From: Azospirillum lipoferum 4B
GTDB lineage: Bacteria > Pseudomonadota > Alphaproteobacteria > Azospirillales > Azospirillaceae
NCBI RefSeq assembly: GCF_000283655.1
Contig: NC_016622.1
Span: 632,501 to 696,500, forward strand
Length of the DNA: 64,000 bases
Reading direction: 5' to 3'
Below the pieces are notes generated by a model. It had not been told where the DNA came from, ran no database searches, and saw only the letters and a program-made list of their open reading frames with translations. Every line of letters begins with the position of its first letter. Position 1 is the first letter of the stretch. Both the position numbers and the translations under genes were made by a program. This document shows, one piece after another, positions 10,368-19,237 of this stretch.

Positions 10368-11273
10368 GTGGCGGATGGGGTGGCGATTCAGGATGCGAGC
10401 GGACGGACACCGAAGCCCGATTTGCCGCCCGATTCCTCCCAGGCCGATTCCCCCCTGGCCCTTCGCGCCCACCGCACCAACCTCGTCAATGTCCCGGCCG
10501 CCACGCTGTGCAGCGAAGCCTACAACGACGAACCGCGGCGCCTGCGCATCGGCGCCACCCGCAGCGAACATGCGGCATTGTTCGAGGCGCTGGACGAAAG
10601 CCCGGATGCGCTGACCGCGTCGGACATCTTCCAGCGTTACATGGCCGAGCTGTTCGGGGTGAACCCCGATTTTTCCGGGGCGGAGGGGCCGGACGGCAAG
10701 CGGCGCTTCCGAGCCAGCTATCTGCGCCTGCTGAAGGGCTGGATGTTCGACAGCAACCGGGCGGAAGGCGCGGTGCTGAAGGGCTGGGTCGAGAGCCGGT
10801 TCGGCCTGCTGCCGACCTTCCATGGCGAGCCGATCCGCCGCTTCGCCTCCGACGCCTGGGCGGCCTATGGCGAGCAGAAACAGTCGACCCGCTTCCACAA
10901 CAACAACATCCACCTGCAACTCGACCTGCTTTACGAGTTCTGCCAATGGACCATCCGCCGCGGCTGGCCGGATGCGCCGATGCCCAACTGGGCCTCGCAT
11001 ATCCGGCTGTACCGTGGCGTCAACGATTTCGCGGAACACCACATCGTCGCCCGGCCGGACAAACGCACGGCGGTGCTGCGGCTGAACAACCTGTGTTCCT
11101 TTTCCATCGACCGCGACATCGCCGGCCAGTTCGGCGACCATATCCTCGATGCCTGGGTGCCGCTGCCCAAGGTCGTCTTCTTCCGCGACATTCTGCCGCG
11201 CTACCCTTTCCAGGGCGAAGGGGAGTATCTGGTGGTCGGCGGGGATTATCGGGTGGGTGTGTCGCTTCTCTGA
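10368..11273 (+). CDS. draT: NAD+--dinitrogenase-reductase ADP-D-ribosyltransferase
   Basis: Inactivates NifH by moving ADP-ribose from NAD+ to its regulatory arginine after ammonium shock or darkness/anaerobiosis. No ATG lies in a sensible place: the frame opens at 10215, but GTG at 10368 has AGGCGGAG nine bases upstream and gives 301 residues, close to the family length. The protein has the DraT core, including FHNNNIHLQLDLLYEF, SHIRLYRGVNDFAEH, LNNLCSFSIDRDIA and a C-terminal GEGEYLVVGGDYRVG. The R, S and E of these blocks are the plausible ADP-ribosyltransferase triad. draG follows 76 bases later on the same strand, and the target nifH lies upstream on the other strand. Confidence 0.95.
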   Translation: MADGVAIQDASGRTPKPDLPPDSSQADSPLALRAHRTNLVNVPAATLCSEAYNDEPRRLRIGATRSEHAALFEALDESPDALTASDIFQRYMAELFGVNPDFSGAEGPDGKRRFRASYLRLLKGWMFDSNRAEGAVLKGWVESRFGLLPTFHGEPIRRFASDAWAAYGEQKQSTRFHNNNIHLQLDLLYEFCQWTIRRGWPDAPMPNWASHIRLYRGVNDFAEHHIVARPDKRTAVLRLNNLCSFSIDRDIAGQFGDHILDAWVPLPKVVFFRDILPRYPFQGEGEYLVVGGDYRVGVSLL

Positions 11274-11349
11274 CAACCTCACGTCCGGCGGCGGCCTGTT
11301 GGCCGGCTGCGGGGCGCACCAGGAAAGGGCGGGCATTTCGCCCCATGGC

Positions 11350-12288
11350 ATGACCGATCCCAAGATTCTGACGCCCGAGATCCGATCCGCCGAGATCCGA
11401 TCCCCCGAGATTCGATCCAGGGCACTCGGCGCCTATCTCGGCCTCGCCTGCGGCGACGCGCTGGGGGCGACCGTGGAGTTCCTGACCAAGGGCGAGATCG
11501 CCCACCAATATGGCGTTCACAAGCACATCAAGGGCGGCGGCTGGCTGAAGCTGACTGCCGGGCAGGTGACCGACGACACCGAGATGTCGCTGCATCTCGG
11601 CCGCGCCATCCTGTCGGGGCCGGAGTGGGACGCCCGCCGCGCGGCGGAGGAGTTCGCGATCTGGCTGAAATCGGTGCCTGTCGATGTCGGCGATACGACG
11701 CGCCGCGGCATCCGCCGCTTCATCATGCACGGCACGCTGGAGGAGCCGGAGTCGGAATACCATGCCGGCAACGGCGCGGCGATGCGCAACCTGCCGGTGG
11801 CGCTGGCGACGCTGGGCGACGATGCGGCCTTCGAACGCTGGTCGGTGGAACAGTCGCACATCACCCACTGCAACCAGCTGTCGGATTCCGCGGTGATCGC
11901 GCTGGGCCGGATGGTGCGCCGGCTGGTGCTGGGCGGCGGCATCGTCGCCGCGCGGGAGGAGGCGAACGCCCTGATCGCGAAACACCGTCAGTTCAAGTTC
12001 GAACCCTACCGCGGCCTGTCCACCGCCTTCATCGTCGATACGGTGCAGACCGTCTTCCACTATTACTTCCAGACCGATTCGGTCGAATCCTGTGTGGTGG
12101 AAACGGTAAACCAGGGGGGAGACGCCGACACCACCGGCGCCATCGCCGGCATGCTGGCCGGCGCCACCTATGGCGTGGAGTCGATCCCGCCGCGCTGGCT
12201 GCGCAAGCTGGACCGCGAGGTCTATGACGAGATTTGTCAGCAAACCGACGCGCTGCTGGCCCGCGCGCCGCTGTTCCGGGAGGCATGA
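11350..12288 (+). CDS. draG: ADP-ribosyl-dinitrogenase-reductase glycohydrolase
   Basis: Removes ADP-ribose from NifH and so restores nitrogenase activity. The start ATG at 11350 gives 312 residues. The binuclear manganese site blocks are present: GLACGDALGATVEF near the N-terminus, TDDTEMSLHLG, and GGDADTTGAIAGMLAGA near the C-terminus. The N-terminus before the conserved RALGAYLGLACGD block contains three tandem EIRS units (EIRSAEIRSPEIRS), encoded by a direct DNA repeat at about 11387-11420, which probably adds a short extension. Its stop overlaps the possible ATG of the next gene. Confidence 0.95.
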   Translation: MTDPKILTPEIRSAEIRSPEIRSRALGAYLGLACGDALGATVEFLTKGEIAHQYGVHKHIKGGGWLKLTAGQVTDDTEMSLHLGRAILSGPEWDARRAAEEFAIWLKSVPVDVGDTTRRGIRRFIMHGTLEEPESEYHAGNGAAMRNLPVALATLGDDAAFERWSVEQSHITHCNQLSDSAVIALGRMVRRLVLGGGIVAAREEANALIAKHRQFKFEPYRGLSTAFIVDTVQTVFHYYFQTDSVESCVVETVNQGGDADTTGAIAGMLAGATYGVESIPPRWLRKLDREVYDEICQQTDALLARAPLFREA

Positions 12289-12290
12289 CG

Positions 12291-12713
12291 ATGGCTGACG
12301 TGACTTTCTTCGAGAAGCCCGGCTGCGGCGGCAACGCCCGGCAGAAAGCCCTGCTGGAGCAGGCCGGTCACCGGGTGATCGCCCGCGACCTGCTGGGGGA
12401 GCCCTGGACGCCCGAAACGCTGCGCCCCTTCTTCGGCGACCGGCCGGTGGCTGACTGGTTCAACCGCGCCGCCCCGGCGGTGAAGAACGGCGAGGTGGTG
12501 CCGGAGGCGATGGACGAAGCGTCGGCGCTGGCCGCGATGGTCGAACGCCCGCTGCTGATCCGCCGCCCGCTGATGCAGGTCGGCGACCGCCGCGACTGCG
12601 GCTTCGAGACCGACCGGGTGGACGCCTGGATCGGGCTGGGCGACGCGGCGCCGGCGGAAAGGAAGATGGAGGGATGCCTGCGGCCCGATATGCCGCCCTG
12701 TCCAAAGCCCTGA
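12291..12713 (+). CDS. ArsC/Spx-family nitrogenase-associated protein
   Basis: Thioredoxin-fold ArsC-like protein of 140 residues. The glutaredoxin-like motif is KPGCGGNARQKALLEQAGH, with one Cys where arsenate reductases keep the catalytic Cys; a second recognisable block is FFGDRPVADWFNRAAP. Relatives in nif regions are annotated as nitrogenase-associated protein or NifO; the exact role is unclear and arsenate reduction is unlikely. ATG 12291 is chosen because GGGAGG lies seven bases upstream; ATG 12285 overlaps the draG stop. It is almost certainly translated from the draTG transcript. Confidence 0.85.
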   Translation: MADVTFFEKPGCGGNARQKALLEQAGHRVIARDLLGEPWTPETLRPFFGDRPVADWFNRAAPAVKNGEVVPEAMDEASALAAMVERPLLIRRPLMQVGDRRDCGFETDRVDAWIGLGDAAPAERKMEGCLRPDMPPCPKP

Positions 12714-12813
12714 CATGCCCATGGGGCTCCGCCATGTCAACGCGTGACCTCGCCCGCCACCTGTCGTAGCTTGTCGCCCCCAAGGGCGACGACCAGCGGC
12801 AGACGAGGACATC

Positions 12814-13584
12814 ATGTGCGAACTCCTGGGCATGAGCGCCAACGTGCCCACGGACATCTGCTTCAGCTTCGCCGGCCTGATGCGCCGCGGCGGGCAGACC
12901 GGGCCGCACCGCGACGGCTGGGGCATCGCCTTTTACGAAGGCAAAGGCTGCCGCACCTTCCATGACCCGGCGCCCAGCAGCGAATCGGAAATCGCCCGGC
13001 TGGTCAGCCAGTATTCGATCAAGTCCTGCACGGTGATCTCGCACATCCGCCGTGCCAACCGCGGCCGGGTGTCACTGGAGAATACCCATCCCTTCACCCG
13101 CGAGCTGTGGGGCCGGGTGTGGACCTTCGCCCACAATGGGCAGCTGAAGGGCATCAAGGACCGTATCCTGACCTTCTACGAGCCGGTCGGCAGCACCGAC
13201 AGCGAGCATGCCTTCTGCTGGCTGCTCGACCAGATCCGCATGCAGTATCCGGAGCCGCCGAAGACGACCGCCGGGCTGATGAAGCTGATCCGCCATCTGG
13301 CCGCCGATCTGGGAACGCTGGGCGTGTTCAACATGCTGCTCAGCGACGGGCGGTATCTGTGGTGCCACTGCGCGACCAACCTGGCCTGGCTGACCCGCAA
13401 GGCGCCGTTCGGTGCCGCCACCCTGGTGGATGCCGACATGAGCGTCGATTTCTCCAGGGAGACGACGCCCGACGACGTCGTCACCGTCATCGCCACCCGC
13501 CCGCTGACCAGGGACGAGGCCTGGACGGTGATGCAGCCGGGGCAGATGGCGGTCTTCCGCGGCGGGGCGCTGGTGACGCGCTGA
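12814..13584 (+). CDS. Class II glutamine amidotransferase-like protein (YafJ family)
   Basis: An N-terminal-nucleophile glutaminase-type domain spans the whole 256-residue protein. After Met removal, Cys2 ([10 protein letters not shown]) would be the catalytic nucleophile. Other family blocks are the [20 protein letters not shown] loop, [15 protein letters not shown] and [10 protein letters not shown]. There is no synthase partner domain, as in YafJ/YerO-type proteins, whose acceptor is not known. It starts about 100 bases after the ArsC-like gene and is on the same strand, so it may be read with draTG. Its presence beside nitrogenase regulation genes hints at a glutamine or nitrogen link, but this is inference. 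Confidence 0.88.
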   Translation: MCELLGMSANVPTDICFSFAGLMRRGGQTGPHRDGWGIAFYEGKGCRTFHDPAPSSESEIARLVSQYSIKSCTVISHIRRANRGRVSLENTHPFTRELWGRVWTFAHNGQLKGIKDRILTFYEPVGSTDSEHAFCWLLDQIRMQYPEPPKTTAGLMKLIRHLAADLGTLGVFNMLLSDGRYLWCHCATNLAWLTRKAPFGAATLVDADMSVDFSRETTPDDVVTVIATRPLTRDEAWTVMQPGQMAVFRGGALVTR

Positions 13585-13731
13585 ACCGGGCGCACCCAGG
13601 CCGATTGTTGCTTGTCCAGAGACGATCTTTCGCGCACAGGCCGGCTTAACCGCCGGAAAACAAAGGGGCATCTTGGGCGTCAGAACCCGGCCGGACATGA
13701 CGGCCGCAACAACCAAGAGGCTCCTTCCGCC

Positions 13732-14355
13732 ATGACCACGATCCTGCATGTCGACTCCAGCCCACTCGGCACCGCCTCCGTCACCCGCCAGCTGACCGCC
13801 TCCATCGTCGAGGCCCTGGTGAAGGCCGACCCGGCCGCCACCGTCGTCACCCGCGACGTCGCCGCCAACCCGCCGGCCCATCTGGACGGCGAACTGCTCC
13901 AGGTCGTCAAGCTCGGCGTCGTCGAGGGTCTGAGCCCGCGCCAGAGCGAAGAGCTGGCCCTGACCAATGCCCTGCTCGACGAGTTCCTGGCTGCCGATGT
14001 CGTCGTGGTCGGCGCGCCGATGTACAACTTCACCATCCCGACCCAGCTGAAGGCCTGGATCGACCGCCTCGCCCAGGCCGGCCGCACCTTCCGCTACACC
14101 GAGAAGGGGCCTGAGGGTCTGGCCGGCGGCAAGCGCGTGATCGTGGCGTCCGGCCGCGGCGGCGTCTATTCGACCAACCCGGCGCTGGCCGGCCTGGACC
14201 ACCAGGAAGCCTATCTGCGCACCGTGTTCGGCTTCTTTGGCATCACCGACGTGACCTTCATCCGCGCCGAAGGCATCGGCATGGGTCCGGAAGCCAAGGA
14301 CAAGGCGCTGGCCGGCGCCGCGAAGGAGATCGACGGGCTGTTGGCGGCGGCTTGA
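13732..14355 (+). CDS. azoR: FMN-dependent NADH-azoreductase / quinone reductase
   Basis: Flavodoxin-fold NAD(P)H-quinone/azo reductase of 207 residues, normal length for AzoR. Visible blocks: LHVDSSPLGTASVTRQLT (flavin phosphate loop), APMYNFTIPTQLKAWIDRL (the classic MYNF.P..LK.WID motif) and ASGRGGVYS. The start at 13732 is the ATG before MTTILHVDSSP. It likely works against quinone or electrophile stress in the cytoplasm. It follows the amidotransferase by about 150 bases; an intergenic palindromic repeat lies after it. Confidence 0.93.
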   Translation: MTTILHVDSSPLGTASVTRQLTASIVEALVKADPAATVVTRDVAANPPAHLDGELLQVVKLGVVEGLSPRQSEELALTNALLDEFLAADVVVVGAPMYNFTIPTQLKAWIDRLAQAGRTFRYTEKGPEGLAGGKRVIVASGRGGVYSTNPALAGLDHQEAYLRTVFGFFGITDVTFIRAEGIGMGPEAKDKALAGAAKEIDGLLAAA

Positions 14356-14379
14356 TTGGTTGGGGGCGCTGCACTTGCC

Positions 14380-14543
14380 CCCACCCTAACCCTCCCCCGC
14401 TCTCAGCGGACCTTCGGTCCGCTTGCCGCGTCAGCACAAAGCGGAGCTTTGTGCGAGAGCTAGGCGGGGGAGGGGACAAGTGCTGGTATGGGAGAGTGGC
14501 GGCAGTCCCTCCCCCGCCCAGCGGGGGAGGTTAGGTGGGGGTC
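14380..14543. repeat. Intergenic imperfect palindrome (family member 1)
   Basis: A long, broken inverted repeat between azoR and amn. It begins with a CCCCACCCTAACC..CCCCCGC-type arm and ends with GCGGGGGAGGTTAGG.TGGGGG. Smaller nested hairpins sit inside (for example GCGGACC/GGTCCGC near 14406). The same outer arms occur at 59929-60028, so this looks like a dispersed intergenic repeat family of the genome. Confidence 0.6.
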
Positions 14544-14573
14544 TAACTCAGCACCTCAAGCCGACACTCCCCC

Positions 14574-16082
14574 CTACTGGAACGCCACCTCTGCCAGACT
14601 GCGCAGCTTGCGGGAGTGCAGCGTCTCCATCCCGTGCGCGCGCAGCAGTTCCATCGCCAGCACGCCGATCTTCAGATGCTGGTCGACCCGCTCGCGGTAG
14701 AAGCGGTCGGCCATGCCCGGCAGTTTCAGCTGCCCGTGCATCGGCTTGTCCGACACGCACAGCAACGTCCCGTACGGCACGCGGAAGCGGAAGCCGTTGG
14801 CGGCGATCGTCGCGCTTTCCATGTCCAGCGCGATGGCGCGGCTCTGGCTGAAGCGCATCAGCGGTTCGCGGTGGTCGCGCAGTTCCCAGTTGCGGTTGTC
14901 GATGGTCGCCACCGTGCCGGTGCGCATGATGCTCTTCAGGGCGAAGCCCGACAGTCCGGTCACCCGTTCCACCGCCGTCTCCAGCGCGCGCTGAACCTCG
15001 GCCAGCGCCGGCACCGGCACCCACAGCGGCAAATCGGCGTCCAGCACATGGTCCTCGCGGACATAGCCGTGGGCCAGCACATAATCGCCCAGCCGCTGGG
15101 TGTGGCGCAGCCCGGCGCAATGGCCCAGCATCAGCCACGCATGCGGACGCAGCACCGCGATATGGTCGGTGATGGTCTTGGCATTGGACGGACCGACGCC
15201 GATGTTCACCAGGGTGATGCCGTTGCCGTCCGGCCGTTTCAGGTGATAGGCCGGCATCTGCGGCATGCGCGTCAGCCTGGCCGTTGGAACATCCGTCGTG
15301 CCGCCCAGATTCTGGTTGGTGGTGACGATGTCGCCCGGCTCGACGAAGCTGTCGTACTGGCAGCGGTAGGCCGCCAGATCGGCATCGCCGCTCGGCTCCA
15401 TGATCTCGCGCGACAGCCGGATGAACTCATCCACATAGAACTGGTAGTTGGTGAACAGGACGAAGTTCTGGAAATGCTCCGGCGCGGTCGCGGTGTAGTG
15501 GCGCAGCCGGTGCAGCGAGAAATCCACCCGCGGCGCCGTGAACAGGGCCAGCGGCTTCACCGCGTCCGGCCCGCCGTCGCAGGTGCCGTTGACGATGGTG
15601 TCGTCCATCCGCGCCAGATCGGGCAGGTCGAACAGGTCCGGCAGCTTGGTCAGCCGGTCGGGCGGCAGATCGCCTTCCACATACATGCCGTTGGGGAAGG
15701 CGAAATGGATCGGGATCGCCTCCTCGCTGACGCCGACCTCCAGCGGGACGTCGTGGTTGCGCAGCAGAAGCGTGAACTGTTCCAGCAGATAACGCTCGAA
15801 CAGGTCGGGCCGCGTCACCGTGGTGGAATGGACGCCGACCCCCTCGACGAAGCCGTAGGACAGCCGCGTATCGACCGCGGCGCCGGACACGGCGGTCAGC
15901 CGCACATAGGGGTAATAGGCCCGGTTCCGCCCGCCCTCCTCCTCGCCCTGGGTATAGGCGGCGAAGCGGTCGCGCAGGAAAGCGGTGTTGCGGTCGTAGA
16001 TGTCGCGCAAGCAGGCCAGCGCGGCTTTGGCATCGGTGAAGCGCCCGGCCGACCCGGGCTGGAGCGGGGCTTTATCGGTCAT
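14574..16082 (-). CDS. amn: AMP nucleosidase
   Basis: Hydrolyses AMP to adenine and ribose 5-phosphate, a purine-balance enzyme. I start it at ATG 16082 (MTDKAPLQPGSAGRF); the frame extends 21 codons upstream without good sequence. The resulting 502 residues fit the family. The N-terminal Amn domain spans roughly residues 1-190 and the C-terminal nucleoside-phosphorylase-like domain the remainder, with NIGVGPSNAKTITDHIAVLRP, GHCAGLR and ALDMESATIAANGFRFRVPYG (the DMES nucleoside-binding motif). It reads toward azoR, with the repeat between. Confidence 0.95.
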   Translation of the reverse strand: MTDKAPLQPGSAGRFTDAKAALACLRDIYDRNTAFLRDRFAAYTQGEEEGGRNRAYYPYVRLTAVSGAAVDTRLSYGFVEGVGVHSTTVTRPDLFERYLLEQFTLLLRNHDVPLEVGVSEEAIPIHFAFPNGMYVEGDLPPDRLTKLPDLFDLPDLARMDDTIVNGTCDGGPDAVKPLALFTAPRVDFSLHRLRHYTATAPEHFQNFVLFTNYQFYVDEFIRLSREIMEPSGDADLAAYRCQYDSFVEPGDIVTTNQNLGGTTDVPTARLTRMPQMPAYHLKRPDGNGITLVNIGVGPSNAKTITDHIAVLRPHAWLMLGHCAGLRHTQRLGDYVLAHGYVREDHVLDADLPLWVPVPALAEVQRALETAVERVTGLSGFALKSIMRTGTVATIDNRNWELRDHREPLMRFSQSRAIALDMESATIAANGFRFRVPYGTLLCVSDKPMHGQLKLPGMADRFYRERVDQHLKIGVLAMELLRAHGMETLHSRKLRSLAEVAFQ

Positions 16083-16180
16083 GTCGACAAAGATGGGGTA
16101 CGAACGACCGGCTGGGAAGGCCGAATTTCGGCCAATCCCCAACACTTATCCCTTCGGAGATGACGAAACGCCCCCACCGG

Positions 16181-17410
16181 TCAGTCGGCGTTCAGCCCCA
16201 TCAGCGATTTGGCGAAGGCATCCGCATCGAAGGGCCGCAGGTCATAGACTCCCTCGCCGACGCCGATGGCGTGGACCGGGATCTTGAACTTCTCCGCCAG
16301 CGAGACCAGCACGCCGCCGCGGGCGGAGCCGTCCAGCTTGGTCAGGATCAGGCCGTTGACGTTGACCATGTCGCGGAAGATCTCCACCTGGCTGTGCGCG
16401 TTCTGGCCGGTGGTGGCGTCCAGCGTCAGCAGGGTGGTGTGCGGCGCCGTCTCGTCCAGCTTCTTGATGACGCGGACGATCTTGCGCAGCTCCTCCATCA
16501 GGCCGGTCTTGTTCTGCAGGCGGCCGGCGGTGTCGATCAGCAGCACGTCGACCTTCTCGGCCTTCGCCCGCTCCAGCGCGTCATAGGCAAGGCCGGCGGC
16601 GTCCGCCCCGGTGTCGCGGGCGACGACCGGACAGCCGGTGCGCTCGCCCCAGATCTTCAGCTGGCTGACCGCGGCGGCGCGGAAGGTGTCGCCGGCGGCC
16701 AGCATCACGCTCTTGCCCTCCGCCTTGAACTGGCGGGCGAGCTTGCCGATGGTCGTGGTCTTGCCGGTGCCGTTGACGCCGACGACCAGGATGACATGCG
16801 GCTTCAGCGCCGGGTCCAACACCAGCGGCCTGGCGACGGGGGTGACGATCTTCGCCACCTCGGCCGCCAGCGTCGACTTGACCTCCTCCGGCGAGACCTC
16901 CTTGCCGAAGCGGGTGCGCGCCAGTTCCGCCGTTACCTTCGCCGCGGTGGCCGGGCCGAGATCGGCGGTGATCAGCAGTTCTTCCAGCTCCTCCAGCGCC
17001 TCGTCGTCCAGCTTGCGCTTGGTGAAGATGCTGGTGATGCCGTCGGTCAGCTTGGACGAGGACTTGGACAGTCCCTCCTTCAGCTTGGCGAACCAGCCCT
17101 TCTTGGTCGGCGGCGCTTCTTCGGCGGCAGCGGGAGTCGCCGCGGCGACCGGGGCCGGCATCGGAGCGGGGGCCGGCGGCAGTTCCGGCACCGGTTCAGG
17201 CTCCGGCACCGGAGCGGGAGAAACCTGGGCAGGGGAGAGCGGCGGCTCGACACTCGGCGGGGCGGGCGCCGGTTCCGGCACCGGCTCGACTTCCGGCTCG
17301 GGCTCGGGCGGGGGGGGGGCGGACTCTTGGCTGACCGGTTGGTCCTTCGCCGCCTCGTCATTGGGAGCGGTCTCTTCGGGCTTCTTGCGGCCGAACCAGC
17401 GGAAAATCAT
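16181..17410 (-). CDS. ftsY: Signal recognition particle receptor FtsY
   Basis: GTPase receptor that docks SRP-ribosome complexes at the inner membrane. 409 residues: an acidic Pro/Glu-rich N-terminal region (about 1-100, with many PEPEPE-type repeats), an N domain from about 105, and the G domain with P-loop GVNGTGKTT at 211-219, IDTAGRLQNK and TKLDGSARGG. The start MIFRWFGRKKP carries the basic, aromatic membrane-contact motif seen in alphaproteobacterial FtsY. It lies 22 bases after mtaB on the same strand, so probably co-transcribed with it. Confidence 0.97.
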   Translation of the reverse strand: MIFRWFGRKKPEETAPNDEAAKDQPVSQESAPPPPEPEPEVEPVPEPAPAPPSVEPPLSPAQVSPAPVPEPEPVPELPPAPAPMPAPVAAATPAAAEEAPPTKKGWFAKLKEGLSKSSSKLTDGITSIFTKRKLDDEALEELEELLITADLGPATAAKVTAELARTRFGKEVSPEEVKSTLAAEVAKIVTPVARPLVLDPALKPHVILVVGVNGTGKTTTIGKLARQFKAEGKSVMLAAGDTFRAAAVSQLKIWGERTGCPVVARDTGADAAGLAYDALERAKAEKVDVLLIDTAGRLQNKTGLMEELRKIVRVIKKLDETAPHTTLLTLDATTGQNAHSQVEIFRDMVNVNGLILTKLDGSARGGVLVSLAEKFKIPVHAIGVGEGVYDLRPFDADAFAKSLMGLNAD

Positions 17411-17432
17411 GGAGTGTCCACTATGAAAGGGG

Positions 17433-18701
17433 TCAGAGCGGGGTGCCGGTCAGCACGCCGCTCTCGATGCCGGTGATGGCGGCGGGCACCAGAGAACCGG
17501 GCGCGAAAGTCCGGCCCAGGCGGATCGCGGCGAAATGCTCGGTGCGGCCCAGGTCGTCCTTCTCCACCAGCACCGTGGCGGTGCGGCCGACGAGGCTCGC
17601 CAGGGTGCGGGCCTCCGCCGCTTCCCCAACGGCGCGCAGCCGGGCGGCGCGCTCCTTGCGGACGGCGCCGTCGACCTGCGGCATGCGGGCGGCCGGCGTG
17701 CCGGGGCGCGGGCTGTACGGGAACACATGCAGCCAGGTCAGGCCGCATTCCTCCACCAGCCGCATGGTGTTCTGGAACATCTCCTCGGTCTCCGTCGGGA
17801 AACCGGCAATGAAGTCGGCGCCGAACACCACGTCGGGACGGATCGAGCGCACCCGCTTGCAGAAAGCGATGGAATCGGCGCGGCCATGGCGGCGCTTCAT
17901 CCGCTTCAGCACCATGTCGTCGCCGGCCTGCAGCGACAGGTGCAGGTGCGGCATCAGGCGCGGCTCGTTTTCGATCAGGCGCCAGAGGTCGTCGTCCATC
18001 TCGATGCAGTCGATGGAGGACAGGCGCAGCCGCGGCAGTTCCGGCACCAGGGCCAGCAGCCGGCGCACCATCTGCCCCAGCGACGGCGAACCGGGCAGGT
18101 CGGGGCCGTAGCTGGTGATGTCGACACCGGACAGCACCACCTCGTTGTAGCCGGCCTTCACCAGCGCCTGGACCTGCTCGACGATGCCGCCGATGGGGAC
18201 GGAGCGCGACGGGCCGCGGCCATAGGGGATGATGCAGAAGGTGCAGCGGTGGTCGCAACCCTGCTGAACCTGCACGAAGGCGCGGGCGCGGTCCTCGAAG
18301 CCGCCGATCAGGTGCCCGGCGGTCTCCTTCACCGACATGATGTCGTTGACCAGCACCTTCTCGGCCGGCGGCAGGCCCCAGCTTTCCGGCTGCAGCTTTT
18401 CCTGGTTGCCCAGGACCTGATCGACCTCCGGCATCGCCGCGAAGCGCTGCGGGTCGATCTGGGCGGCGCAGCCGGTGACGACGATGCGGGCGTCCGGCCG
18501 CTCGCGCCGCAGCTTGCGGATGGTCTGCCGCGCCTGCCGCTCGGCTTCCGATGTCACGGCGCAGGTGTTGACGATCACCACGTCGTCCAGCCCGGCACTG
18601 CGCACATGGTTGCGCATCACCTCGGACTCGTAGGTGTTCAGGCGGCAGCCGAAGGTGACGATCTCGGGGCCGTCGTTCTTCAGCGCGATATCATCGGGCA
18701 T
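17433..18701 (-). CDS. mtaB: tRNA t6A37 methylthiotransferase
   Basis: Radical SAM enzyme that converts t6A37 to ms2t6A37 in tRNA. 422 residues from ATG 18701 (MPDDIALKND), which has GGAGGGG upstream. The N-terminal auxiliary [4Fe-4S] cysteines are C19 (TFGCRLN), C47 (NTCAVT) and C78 (VTGCAAQ). The radical SAM CX3CX2C is C149/C153/C156 (GCDHRCTFCIIP), followed by GRGPSRS and LSGVDITSYG. A C-terminal TRAM-like domain is present. Its start overlaps the end of the DUF2442 gene by 11 bases, suggesting the small pair is upstream in one transcript. Confidence 0.95.
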   Translation of the reverse strand: MPDDIALKNDGPEIVTFGCRLNTYESEVMRNHVRSAGLDDVVIVNTCAVTSEAERQARQTIRKLRRERPDARIVVTGCAAQIDPQRFAAMPEVDQVLGNQEKLQPESWGLPPAEKVLVNDIMSVKETAGHLIGGFEDRARAFVQVQQGCDHRCTFCIIPYGRGPSRSVPIGGIVEQVQALVKAGYNEVVLSGVDITSYGPDLPGSPSLGQMVRRLLALVPELPRLRLSSIDCIEMDDDLWRLIENEPRLMPHLHLSLQAGDDMVLKRMKRRHGRADSIAFCKRVRSIRPDVVFGADFIAGFPTETEEMFQNTMRLVEECGLTWLHVFPYSPRPGTPAARMPQVDGAVRKERAARLRAVGEAAEARTLASLVGRTATVLVEKDDLGRTEHFAAIRLGRTFAPGSLVPAAITGIESGVLTGTPL

Positions 18702-18972
18702 GGTCAGCCCCTCCCATTCCGGGCAGCGGCGCACCGGTAACCGACGAGTAGAGAACGGCAGGATCGAGATCGGCCCCGTTCGGCCAGACCACGGTCCCAA
18801 GCTCCGGATCGACGCGAACGGCCGCAAAGGTTTCCGGTTCGCGCAGCACGGCAAAAACTCCGGTGAAAGGAACCAGGGCGGACACGTCGACATTCCCCTC
18901 CGCACCATCCTCGAATCGGAGGTGCAGGTGGTAGCCATCGAGCGGCGTGGCGGCGACAATATCCTTCAGCAT
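18691..18972 (-). CDS. DUF2442-family small protein
   Basis: About 93 residues from Met at 18972 (MLKDIVAATPLDGYHLHLRF); an earlier Met at 18993 is possible. The sequence has the DUF2442 look: YHLHLRFEDGAEGNVDVSALVPFTGVFAVL, then ETFAAVRVDPELGTVVWPNGADLDPAVLY. Function is unknown. DUF2442 and DUF4160 genes are often adjacent and have been suspected of forming toxin-antitoxin-like pairs. Its 3' end overlaps mtaB and its 5' end meets the DUF4160 gene. Confidence 0.85.
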   Translation of the reverse strand: MLKDIVAATPLDGYHLHLRFEDGAEGNVDVSALVPFTGVFAVLREPETFAAVRVDPELGTVVWPNGADLDPAVLYSSVTGAPLPGMGGADHAR

Positions 18973-18976
18973 CGGC

Positions 18977-19237
18977 TCATTCCAGCGGAGCAATCTGATT
19001 CAACGGCGCATGCCTGCGTGCCAGTTCCCAATCGTTCTTCAACTCGACCCTATGAAGGGCGGCCCATTCCGTCACAAGTCCCAACGCCCGGGGCGAAAGC
19101 TCGCCCTCGATGATCCCAAGCGTCGAAATGTCGATCACGGCCTTTTGATTGCCATACCGCACGTGGAAATGTGGTGGTGCGTGATCGTTGTAATACATCG
19201 CGATGATGATGCCGAAGAACCGGCTAATCTCAGGCAT
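18977..19237 (-). CDS. DUF4160-family small protein
   Basis: 86 residues from MPEISRFFGIIIAMYYND; a start four codons earlier is possible. The family signature is clear: FFGIIIAMYYNDHAPPHFHVRYG, followed by KAVIDISTLGIIEGELSPRALGLVTEWAALH. Function is unproven. It overlaps the dapF stop at its 5' end and abuts the DUF2442 gene at its 3' end, so the two form a cassette wedged between dapF and mtaB. Confidence 0.87.
   Translation of the reverse strand: MPEISRFFGIIIAMYYNDHAPPHFHVRYGNQKAVIDISTLGIIEGELSPRALGLVTEWAALHRVELKNDWELARRHAPLNQIAPLE

Noticed and set aside
12285-12290. ATG at 12285 as start of the ArsC-like gene
   Set aside because: It would leave only one base after the GGGAGG ribosome site; ATG 12291 has the usual spacing.
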